A stretch of DNA of 7,573 nt from Dehalococcoidia bacterium UBA2979 (GTDB lineage: Bacteria; Chloroflexota; Dehalococcoidia; UBA2979), in NCBI GenBank assembly GCA_002348225.1, contig DEAP01000077.1, positions 1-7,573 of the forward strand. Reading direction: 5' to 3'. Of this stretch, positions 1 to 4,989 are shown piece by piece (the stretch's first letter is position 1; every line of letters begins with the position of its first letter). The notes beneath the pieces are model-generated. The model saw only the letters and a program-made list of their open reading frames with translations. It ran no database searches and was not told where the DNA came from. A program made the position numbers and the translations under genes.

Positions 1-584
1 TTGGCCCAAAGGGATGCCGACGGTATACCAGCATCCCGCAAAGCCTCGGACATCACTCCTACAATGCCTGTAGGGCCCTCATAACTGCCCCGAGTACGAG
101 GTTCTATCTCTAATAGCGTCGCGAGATCACCATCTGTACTAGATCCATTTACAGTGCTCTCTGCTCGATGACTGACATCAGATAGCAGTGCACCGAGCAG
201 TACTACTCCAGATACCTCGTAATCACGACATATCGTCAATATACTATCGACGTACGTTTGCCATGCTAGATGCGGCTCAATACCATGCAGCAACATCAAA
301 TCGTGCTGACCATTTTCAAATCTCTGACCCGAAATCTCATTAGACGGCCATTTTAAAATACGTTCACCGTTTGACAGGTGAACGGTGGGTCTCACCTGCG
401 TAAAATCATAAAAGGAATCGGGATCTATCTCTGCTATTTTTTGAAATTTGAGGCGGGTCCGCATGAAAGCCACCGAGTCAGATGCTGCCATGCCAGCGTC
501 ATTCCAACCACTCCATCCACAAATCAAAATCGGACGACGAAGTTGTAGATCGTTTTCAACACTGAGAATCAACTCTTCAGCCAC
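1..584 (-). CDS. PAC2 family protein (proteasome assembly chaperone-like), C-terminus cut by window edge
   Basis: Leftward gene, 194 codons visible, running off the left edge. I translated it by hand. Near residues 23-34 it carries the GWSGWNDAGMAA stretch, followed by a LLHGIEPHLAW block (98-108), VVLLGALLSDVSH (127-139) and SYEGPTGIVGV (167-177). This order is typical of the bacterial PAC2 family, whose members are usually about 270-300 residues, so roughly a third is missing. PAC2 domains are named after a eukaryotic 20S proteasome assembly chaperone; the role of bacterial members is poorly established and no proteasome gene is visible here. No signal peptide or membrane segment is seen, so it is probably cytoplasmic. 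I chose the GTG start because a GGAGGTG Shine-Dalgarno sits 6 nt upstream; in-frame GTG and TTG codons further upstream lack one. It lies 54 bp downstream of the kinase gene on the same strand. The family call is confident, the function is not. Confidence 0.85.
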   Translation of the reverse strand, partial: MAEELILSVENDLQLRRPILICGWSGWNDAGMAASDSVAFMRTRLKFQKIAEIDPDSFYDFTQVRPTVHLSNGERILKWPSNEISGQRFENGQHDLMLLHGIEPHLAWQTYVDSILTICRDYEVSGVVLLGALLSDVSHRAESTVNGSSTDGDLATLLEIEPRTRGSYEGPTGIVGVMSEALRDAGIPSASLWA

Positions 585-590
585 TCCGAG

Positions 591-597
591 CACCTCC
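591..597 (-). promoter_or_regulatory. Shine-Dalgarno deciding the GTG start of the PAC2 gene
   Basis: On the minus strand this reads GGAGGTG, ending 6 nt before a GTG codon at 584-582. No ATG lies nearby in frame, so this site is the main reason for choosing a GTG start. Confidence 0.7.
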
Positions 598-609
598 AAA
601 TATACCCGA

Positions 610-622
610 GGTCTATAAGACC
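610..622. repeat. Short palindrome between the kinase and PAC2 genes
   Basis: The plus strand reads GGTCT-ATA-AGACC, a perfect inverted repeat with 5-bp arms and a 3-nt centre. On the minus strand it contains TATAGA about 26 nt before the PAC2 start, which could serve as a -10 box, and a TGACTG lies about 18 bp further upstream. It may therefore be a promoter with an overlapping operator, or a small hairpin. Its 11-bp core (GTCTATAAGAC) recurs as its reverse complement beside tRNA-Gly. The repeat is seen directly; its role is inferred. Confidence 0.4.
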
Positions 623-638
623 AAGGCGTTTTCTCCAG

Positions 639-1808
639 TCACCATGGTAAAGGTAAGCTCGCTAATCCACCTTTCAATCCTCTCCGGACCGCGGTTTCGA
701 TGAGTAATCCCCCCCTAGGATGAGAAAAATCAACAAGGCCGATCAATATCACTCCTCGATGGATCAACCACCATTGTGCGAGCTCATAATCCGCTAGACA
801 ATCCTCCCACGAATAGTCTGATACCCCGTTCTCCATCAGTTCATTCCAGTAATATGCAACCAATTCCATCTGTGATTCTTGGACGTCATCGTCAAGATTT
901 GGAAGAAGGAAATAAGCTATGTCGGTCATTGGTGTATAGACGTTGACCGTCTGAAAATCAATCAGAATTGGGTCTGAACCGTCGTCCTGAAAAAAGATAT
1001 TATCAAGACGGAAATCACCATGAATTAGTGTCGTATTCCGATTGCATTTTTCTAACACCTCAACCCCGTGCTCGATCAACCAATCAAGTTGCGCGCTCAC
1101 TGTTTCATCAATCAGATCAACAAATAATTCCTTGTATGCTGGCAGAGCTTTCATGAATAGACCATGTTGAACTTTACTTTGGTTCGAACCACTGTGAATC
1201 CAGTCAACATGCTCGAAGCTCTGTCTCCAAAAAGTGGCGTGGAATTTAGCAATAGATCGCAGCGCTGCCCTCGCATCTGTAAGGTCACAGCCTGCAACTT
1301 GATCACCTACCCGAGCACTGGAGAGGTCTTCAAGAAGTAGTCCTGATCGACGCTGGTTCTGTCCAGCACTCTCAAGCAATTTATCCAGTAGCCTTACGAC
1401 CACAGCGTCAGGCAGTAGTCCAAGGATCTTATTCACAAACCTTGATATCGCGGGCTCATCCTCGATATCTGCCCAGTAACACCGAGGAGTTCCAATATCA
1501 AGAGCTGGTGCATAATCTCTATAAAAAAGCACCTCCCGCTGATAACTATCAAATAGAGTTGCCAATGCTCTGGACTTCGGAGACGGAGTCGGAAATTTCG
1601 CTATTAATTGTTGTGGATAGTTACCTTCACCAAATTCATATTTCACATTGATTCGTTCGATTTCACTGAGATACCCCAGACCTGCGCCATGAGTATCTTT
1701 AGTAATGGAAACAACTCTATTGTCATGAGGAATCGTGTGTGACTCTATCAGCACCTCAGTCAACCATCTCTCATCAACCTGATTAAGATCTTCCGGAATA
1801 TTTGACAT
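639..1808 (-). CDS. CHK/EcKinase-like phosphotransferase (aminoglycoside-phosphotransferase fold)
   Basis: The protein has 389 residues and a kinase-like fold. Visible marks are a candidate ATP-contacting Lys71 (LIAKFP) paired with Glu92 in a YQREVLFYRDYAP block, the LLLEDLS hinge-like strand (158-164), the catalytic Brenner motif HGDFRLDN (263-270; Asp265 and Asn270), and a metal-binding IDFQ (283-286). The REVxFY block and LLLEDL strand point to the ecdysteroid-kinase-like/CHK group rather than a true resistance enzyme. It probably phosphorylates a small hydroxylated compound; the substrate cannot be told. About 30 residues (around 124-154), rich in Leu, Val and charged residues, separate ISRF from SGLLLEDLS and look like an insertion compared with typical relatives. 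The reading frame stays open to 1919, inside tRNA-Asn, but that extension is tRNA-derived, so I take the ATG at 1808. The gene lies 84 bp downstream of tRNA-Asn and 54 bp upstream of the PAC2 gene. Confidence 0.85.
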   Translation of the reverse strand: MSNIPEDLNQVDERWLTEVLIESHTIPHDNRVVSITKDTHGAGLGYLSEIERINVKYEFGEGNYPQQLIAKFPTPSPKSRALATLFDSYQREVLFYRDYAPALDIGTPRCYWADIEDEPAISRFVNKILGLLPDAVVVRLLDKLLESAGQNQRRSGLLLEDLSSARVGDQVAGCDLTDARAALRSIAKFHATFWRQSFEHVDWIHSGSNQSKVQHGLFMKALPAYKELFVDLIDETVSAQLDWLIEHGVEVLEKCNRNTTLIHGDFRLDNIFFQDDGSDPILIDFQTVNVYTPMTDIAYFLLPNLDDDVQESQMELVAYYWNELMENGVSDYSWEDCLADYELAQWWLIHRGVILIGLVDFSHPRGGLLIETAVRRGLKGGLASLPLPW

Positions 1809-1812
1809 CAAG

Positions 1813-1820
1813 CCCCCCCC
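1813..1820 (-). repeat. Eight-G homopolymer just upstream of the kinase start
   Basis: The coding strand has eight consecutive G residues ending 4 nt before the ATG, where a Shine-Dalgarno would lie. No AGGAGG-type site is present, so the G-run may serve as a degenerate ribosome-binding site. Runs of this length can change length by slippage, which would alter the spacing or strength of initiation. The tract is seen directly; any effect on expression is inferred. Confidence 0.45.
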
Positions 1821-1892
1821 AGGCCCCGCCAACTCAGACAAGCGCCATCTCGAATGCTTAAATATTAACGGCCATATTGAATTCTTGCTTAT

Positions 1893-1967
1893 TGGCTCCC
1901 CGACGTGGATTCGAACCACGAACCTGCCGGTTAACAGCCGGCTGCTCTACCGTTGAGCTATCGAGGA
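1893..1967 (-). tRNA. trnN: tRNA-Asn (anticodon GTT)
   Basis: A full cloverleaf reads on the minus strand. The acceptor stem TCCTCGA pairs with TCGGGGA (one T-G wobble), the D-arm has GCTC...GAGC, the anticodon arm has loop CTGTTAA flanked by GCCGG/CCGGC, and the T-arm has the GTTCGAATC loop region. The discriminator is G and the 3' CCA is encoded. Anticodon GTT reads AAC/AAT. It lies 54 bp downstream of tRNA-Gln on the same strand and may share its transcript. Confidence 0.97.
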
Positions 1968-2021
1968 GCGTACTCCAATTCTCCCCTATTTAAATCCGCA
2001 AAGCAAGTGGGAAAGTATGGG

Positions 2022-2095
2022 TGGCTGGCGGACCAGGGATCGAACCTGGGCTATGGGATTCAAAGTCCCGTGTGCTACCTCTACACCATCCGCCA
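2022..2095 (-). tRNA. trnQ: tRNA-Gln (anticodon TTG)
   Basis: Minus-strand cloverleaf with acceptor stem TGGCGGA pairing perfectly with TCCGCCA, discriminator G and encoded CCA. The anticodon loop is CTTTGAA, giving anticodon TTG at 2063-2061 for CAA/CAG. The outermost anticodon-stem pair looks like a C-A mismatch, with four good pairs inside it. The T-arm has CCAGG/CCTGG around the conserved GTTCGA. It is the first gene of a possible Gln-Asn tRNA transcript and diverges from tRNA-Leu. Confidence 0.96.
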
Positions 2096-2180
2096 ACGTC
2101 ATCCATCCTAAACCTTACAGGCATTACCGCCCACAGTTCACTCTGTCGGCCCAAGGAAAATCACGCTAGCATATCTGTAT
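2096..2180. promoter_or_regulatory. Divergent promoter region between tRNA-Gln and tRNA-Leu
   Basis: These 85 bp separate two oppositely transcribed tRNA genes and must hold at least one promoter for each. Candidate -10 boxes are TAGCAT (2167-2172) or TATCTG (2172-2177) for tRNA-Leu, and TAGGAT on the minus strand near 2100-2106 for tRNA-Gln. None has a convincing TTGACA at ideal spacing. The placement is a deduction from gene order rather than from a strong motif. Confidence 0.4.
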
Positions 2181-2268
2181 GCCGAAGTGGCGGAATTGGC
2201 AGACGCAGCGGATTCAAAATCCGCCGAGGTAAAATCTCGTGTGGGTTCGAGTCCCACCTTCGGTACCA
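2181..2268 (+). tRNA. trnL: tRNA-Leu (anticodon CAA)
   Basis: This is a class II tRNA of 88 nt including CCA. Acceptor stem GCCGAAG pairs with CTTCGGT (first pair a G-T wobble), with discriminator A and encoded CCA. The anticodon arm GCGGA-TTCAAAA-TCCGC gives CAA (2215-2217), reading TTG. A long variable arm with CGAG/CTCG pairing confirms the Leu class. The T-arm GTGGG/CCCAC encloses TTCGAGT. It is the only plus-strand RNA gene and runs head-on into the DUF368 gene, whose stop codon is 21 nt away. Confidence 0.97.
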
Positions 2269-2279
2269 AAACATCTTGC

Positions 2280-2293
2280 ATGAGTAAACTCAT
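2280..2293. terminator. Possible weak bidirectional terminator between tRNA-Leu and DUF368 gene
   Basis: ATGAG-TAAA-CTCAT forms a 5-bp perfect stem with a 4-nt loop, followed by TTT on the plus strand, at the junction of two convergent genes. It overlaps the DUF368 stop codon. The stem is short and A/T-rich, so it is a weak candidate chosen mainly for its position. Confidence 0.3.
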
Positions 2294-3171
2294 TTCCTGA
2301 CAATTCTGTACAAAACAACAGCCAGAAGCAAACCAACCACTAAGCTCGCGAGAACAGCTGAAACTCCGTCGGAACTATCAGGCAACAACAATTCTCGATC
2401 GGTGCCTAGCCAAGGCCACAGGACTCTTGAACCGCCAATCATCAGTCCAGTCAGAGCAAAGATCACGATCTGCCTATACCTCCTCAACAGGGTTCTGATT
2501 ATTGAAGTGAACATAGCTGTCCCTACCCACGCGCCCGCACAAAATACTCCCCACATTACGAAATCTCTATCCCGTACAGCCTCGATGAATGTTTCGTATA
2601 GGCCGAAAATCAAGAGGATAAATGAACCACTCACACCAGGGAGTATCGTCGCCGAAATACTTATAGATGCTACAACAAACACGATTAGCAATGAGGGGTC
2701 CTCAATAGATGCCCCCGGTAGGCCAGCCACAAAAAAACTAATACTCGTGCCGCAAACCAGAAAAAGGAGGCCCCTCCAATTCAGAGATTCAATTGTTCGC
2801 ATCGAAAAATATATTGATGCTATAACGAGACCAAAAAACAACCCCCGCAGTTCCTCAGGCCGAGTTTCAAGCAGTTCAGCAATTATTGAAGCACCCAGGA
2901 GAAGTGACGACAGTACGCCGATGCCAACGGGCATGACTAACTGCCAATCAATATCGCGGAGCTGAGCAAAGGCAAAACGGAACTTTAACTTACCGGCCAT
3001 CTTTAGCGACGATAGTATTTGCCCGATCGAATTCAAAAGATTTTCCCAGATTCCAAAGGTGAAGGCCAAAGTACCTCCGCTCACGCCGGGTACCAGGTCG
3101 ACCAAACCTATCACCAGGCCCATGAGAAAATAGCGCAAGGTGACACTGATTTTTCTGAGATTTAATTTCAT
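2290..3171 (-). CDS. DUF368 membrane protein, predicted undecaprenyl-phosphate (PopT-type) transporter
   Basis: A polytopic membrane protein of 293 residues, the usual size of the family. It has the two diagnostic inverted-repeat signatures, VPGVSGGTLAFTFG (27-40) and LPGVSGSFILLIFGLYE (177-193), and the C-terminal GLMIGG...LWPW segment (242-254). Hydrophobic stretches run through most of the length, around 13-28, 80-100, 107-123, 134-150, 161-176, 183-195, 205-222, 235-247 and 270-290. DUF368 proteins have been shown in other bacteria to return the lipid carrier C55-P across the cytoplasmic membrane for reuse in wall and glycan synthesis. I prefer the ATG at 3171; an in-frame TTG at 3213 would add 14 polar residues and leave only 8 bp to the upstream gene. 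Neither start has a strong Shine-Dalgarno. The gene follows the anchored protein gene closely on the same strand, suggesting one transcript. Confidence 0.93.
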   Translation of the reverse strand: MKLNLRKISVTLRYFLMGLVIGLVDLVPGVSGGTLAFTFGIWENLLNSIGQILSSLKMAGKLKFRFAFAQLRDIDWQLVMPVGIGVLSSLLLGASIIAELLETRPEELRGLFFGLVIASIYFSMRTIESLNWRGLLFLVCGTSISFFVAGLPGASIEDPSLLIVFVVASISISATILPGVSGSFILLIFGLYETFIEAVRDRDFVMWGVFCAGAWVGTAMFTSIIRTLLRRYRQIVIFALTGLMIGGSRVLWPWLGTDRELLLPDSSDGVSAVLASLVVGLLLAVVLYRIVRK

Positions 3172-3221
3172 TGCAAATATTCTAGGTCCCGCTTGCAGAT
3201 TCCTGTCTGGCAATAAATAAT

Positions 3222-4115
3222 CTAGTCCATTTCCACCTGAAAGATAAATGGCTCAGACCATTCCCCTACATACAAAATGTTTCTTAGCCGTGCCTGTAGA
3301 ATATTGTCACCTAACCTAAGTGATTTCAGATCCCAATTATAGAAATAGCCAGTATCCGCAAATTCAACGCGATCTGGGTATAAGACACCATGTGACTCAG
3401 CTAAAGCACAATTCAGGCATCCTAGGGAAATCGCATTACCATTAAGCATTAATTCTGCCCAAAGGTATTCCTGCTCGAACCATCCAAATATTTGACCAGT
3501 TTGTGCTGCACCGGAAATATGCTCGACCAAAGGGAATAATTGATCGGCGATGGGGTTGACAGGTCTTACCAGAGACACGTCCGGTGAACATCGTTCGTTC
3601 GCACACACTGAATCCACCGTGGGGCGAAGGGGGATTAGTAGATCCACTCCAAATGAAAAAGTACTCGACCAAGTGCCATCCAATTCCCGTACCTGTATCG
3701 TGTGTGTTGACCCAAGCTCAAACTCAGATATTGCTTTAGCAACCTGATCCCACGGCACGGCAACACCTGTTCCGTCGAAACTGAATTCAAATCCAGCGTC
3801 TGGCCCAGTCTTTGAAAGAACTATTGCGACAGCCTCTCCTGGATTAACTCGCATGCGATCAGTATTGAATTGCTGCTTACAGTCATCGTGAATTACCAGA
3901 CCGCGACCGCCTCTACACATCGCAACGATGTAGACCTCTTCTTGAACAATAGATGGGGATGCAATCGCAGTCGGATTTGCAGCCAATTCCTCCTTAAATT
4001 CACCATCATCTCTAGATTCATTGATAGGAGCACGGAAAAATAAGTTCGAAACAATAGCGACCGTAAAAACTATAAAGATAGCCAAAATTATTGAAGGAAA
4101 TCGAATCCGACTCAA
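3222..4115 (-). CDS. Unrecognised membrane-anchored extracytoplasmic protein with two repeat-like domains
   Basis: A 297-residue protein I do not recognise. Residues 9-27 form one hydrophobic segment after a short basic N-terminus (R3, R5), fitting a signal anchor; there is no lipobox cysteine. A polar linker (30-60) follows, then a beta-rich region. Two segments end alike: LGSTHTIQVR...GTWSSTFSFGV (135-157) and LGDNILQARLR...GEWSEPFIFQV (268-294). This suggests two tandem Ig/fibronectin-like sandwiches. Six cysteines (67, 79, 171, 176, 233, 236), including a CLNC pair, all lie after the anchor and could form disulfides. The start is a TTG: AGGAG lies 6 nt upstream, while the nearby ATG is in another frame and stops after two codons. 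The gene sits between tRNA-Gly and the DUF368 gene, all leftward. An envelope role is inferred from topology and neighbour only. Confidence 0.8.
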   Translation of the reverse strand: MSRIRFPSIILAIFIVFTVAIVSNLFFRAPINESRDDGEFKEELAANPTAIASPSIVQEEVYIVAMCRGGRGLVIHDDCKQQFNTDRMRVNPGEAVAIVLSKTGPDAGFEFSFDGTGVAVPWDQVAKAISEFELGSTHTIQVRELDGTWSSTFSFGVDLLIPLRPTVDSVCANERCSPDVSLVRPVNPIADQLFPLVEHISGAAQTGQIFGWFEQEYLWAELMLNGNAISLGCLNCALAESHGVLYPDRVEFADTGYFYNWDLKSLRLGDNILQARLRNILYVGEWSEPFIFQVEMD

Positions 4116-4121
4116 GTCATA

Positions 4122-4126
4122 CTCCT
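4122..4126 (-). promoter_or_regulatory. Shine-Dalgarno deciding a TTG start
   Basis: AGGAG on the minus strand, 6 nt before the TTG at 4115. An ATG at 4120-4118 is too close to it, in a different frame, and reads ATG-ACT-TGA before stopping. The site therefore supports TTG initiation for the anchored protein. Confidence 0.65.
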
Positions 4127-4152
4127 GTTACTGATAGTTACAAAAAAGTAAC
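4127..4152. promoter_or_regulatory. GTTAC/GTAAC half-site cluster, possible operator
   Basis: Three 5-bp half-sites occur here: GTTAC at 4127-4131, GTTAC at 4137-4141 and GTAAC at 4148-4152. The first two are direct repeats 10 bp apart, about one helical turn. The last two form a perfect inverted repeat around six A residues. The cluster lies between tRNA-Gly and the anchored-protein gene, next to its Shine-Dalgarno. It could bind a regulator or form a T-loop hairpin. Binding is inferred. Confidence 0.35.
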
Positions 4153-4176
4153 AAAAAAGCGATAACGAATGTGAAA

Positions 4177-4251
4177 TGGAGCGGAAGACGGGGGTCGAAC
4201 CCGCGACCTCCTCCTTGGCAAGGAGGCGCTCTACCACTGAGCTACTTCCGC
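4177..4251 (-). tRNA. trnG: tRNA-Gly (anticodon GCC)
   Basis: Minus-strand cloverleaf with acceptor stem GCGGAAG pairing perfectly with CTTCCGC, discriminator T and encoded CCA. The D-arm has GCTC/GAGC, the anticodon arm CTCCT-TGCCAAG-style stem-loop gives GCC (4219-4217), and the T-arm has GCGGG/CCCGT around TTCGACC. It lies 61 bp downstream of coaE and 61 bp upstream of the anchored-protein gene, both on the same strand. No convincing separate promoter is seen: a TATAAG ends only 3 nt before the 5' end, too close for a normal -10 box. It may be processed from a longer transcript. Confidence 0.97.
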
Positions 4252-4274
4252 AGTCTTATAGACTGCCAGTCTAT
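4251..4274. repeat. Overlapping inverted repeats at the tRNA-Gly 5' end
   Basis: The plus strand reads CAGTCT (4251-4256), TAT, AGACTG (4260-4265), C, CAGTCT (4267-4272). The middle half-site can pair with either neighbour. The pair 4258-4265/4267-4274 is a perfect 8-bp dyad around one base (ATAGACTG-C-CAGTCTAT), and the pair 4251-4256/4260-4265 has 6-bp arms. The leftmost base is the first base of the tRNA. It could be an operator or a switching hairpin in the coaE-tRNA spacer. The repeat is seen; its function is not. Confidence 0.55.
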
Positions 4275-4312
4275 CCTGAAACTGTCTTGCCTGCAGTATC
4301 TGCCATCGATCA

Positions 4313-4975
4313 TCATTGCTGTTGATCGTGCCACGCAAACCATCGAGAAACTGGGAGACAGTTCGCCTTGAGCAACTCACCAGTCTCCGAAATTTTCTCA
4401 TCGATATTGCTGGTGAAATTGGCAGTTGCTGAATTATTATGAAAAATCAGGTCACTTGCGGGGGCACGATCTTTCCAGTTTCTTTGGGATGCAAGTCGCT
4501 GCTTGGCTTCCTCTTCACTGAACCCGTTACGTTCCATCAATCTTGGCAGCGCCACATCATCTTCCGCCGCGACAAGCCACGTGGCATCACACCACTTCGA
4601 ATATCCAGCCTCGATTAGGTTGACTGCCTCAAGAATCGCAATCGCTTCGGTGGTACAAGTCTCTCGCCATTCATCAATAATACTCTTCATTTCCGCAGCT
4701 ATATCACCTATAGCTTTTGTCAGAGCATTCATACGCTCTTGGTCTCCGAACACTTTACTACCAAGGATTTTCCGATCAATATATCCGTCGTCACCAACAA
4801 CCGAATCCCCAAACTCCGTGACTATCCTGTCAAAGCCCGGCTTCCCTGGGTCATACATCCGATGTACGACCTTATCTGCATCGGCATGAATAGCTCCATA
4901 GTTCTCAACTAAGTATTGGCAAAGATACGACTTGCCAGTTGCTATCGATCCAGTAACACCCAGTACCAGTGCCAT
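4313..4975 (-). CDS. coaE: Dephospho-CoA kinase
   Basis: Catalyses the last step of coenzyme A synthesis, ATP-dependent 3'-phosphorylation of dephospho-CoA, in the cytoplasm. The 220-residue length is normal. The P-loop GVTGSIATGKS is at 6-16, the DADKVVHRMYDPGKPGFDRIV block with catalytic-type Asp32/Asp34 at 32-52, DGYIDRKILGSKVFGD at 63-78, and a LID-like RLMERNGFSEEEAKQRLASQ at 145-164. Two family features differ from common enterobacterial or Bacillus forms: the HPxI motif after the IDRKxLG block reads AIGDIAAE, and the usual DxPLLFE strand reads EAVNLIEAG (116-124). The core motifs are intact, so it is probably active. The start is secure: AGGAGG lies 8 nt upstream. The upstream S45 gene ends 12 nt before it, and its stop codon overlaps this Shine-Dalgarno, suggesting translational coupling. 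It ends with tandem TGA codons, 61 bp before tRNA-Gly. Confidence 0.95.
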   Translation of the reverse strand: MALVLGVTGSIATGKSYLCQYLVENYGAIHADADKVVHRMYDPGKPGFDRIVTEFGDSVVGDDGYIDRKILGSKVFGDQERMNALTKAIGDIAAEMKSIIDEWRETCTTEAIAILEAVNLIEAGYSKWCDATWLVAAEDDVALPRLMERNGFSEEEAKQRLASQRNWKDRAPASDLIFHNNSATANFTSNIDEKISETGELLKANCLPVSRWFAWHDQQQ

Positions 4976-4983
4976 GAGCGATT

Positions 4984-4989
4984 CCTCCT
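4984..4989 (-). promoter_or_regulatory. coaE Shine-Dalgarno overlapping the S45 stop codon
   Basis: Perfect AGGAGG on the minus strand, 8 nt before the coaE ATG. Two of its bases belong to the TAG stop (4990-4988) of the upstream hydrolase, so ribosomes terminating there would sit on the coaE initiation region. Confidence 0.8.

Noticed and set aside
639..1808. Antibiotic (aminoglycoside) resistance gene
   Set aside because: The Brenner motif is shared by many kinase-like families, and the other blocks fit the CHK/EcKinase-like group better; there is no resistance context.
1809..1919. N-terminal extension of the kinase reading frame (37 extra residues)
   Set aside because: It starts inside tRNA-Asn, its residues derive from tRNA sequence, and an ATG at 1808 begins a normal family N-terminus.
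1893..2268. tRNA cluster as a mobile-element attachment site
   Set aside because: I found no duplicated tRNA 3' end, integrase or phage-like gene nearby; the surroundings are ordinary genes.
2021..2287. Plus-strand frame of 88 codons across the tRNA-Gln and tRNA-Leu genes
   Set aside because: It is the familiar spurious translation of tRNA genes (GIEPGLWDSKSR type) and overlaps two well-formed cloverleafs.
2402..2965. 187-codon plus-strand frame opposite the DUF368 gene
   Set aside because: It lies wholly antisense to a gene with clear family motifs, and its composition is a Ser/Arg/Pro-rich shadow without recognisable domains.
4255..4260. TATAAG as the -10 box of tRNA-Gly
   Set aside because: It ends 3 nt before the mature 5' end, which would place the transcription start inside the tRNA, and no -35 box lies at suitable spacing.
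4171..4371. Plus-strand frame of 66 codons across tRNA-Gly
   Set aside because: Its start (RRGSNPRPPP) is antisense tRNA-Gly sequence and the rest runs into the 3' end of coaE.
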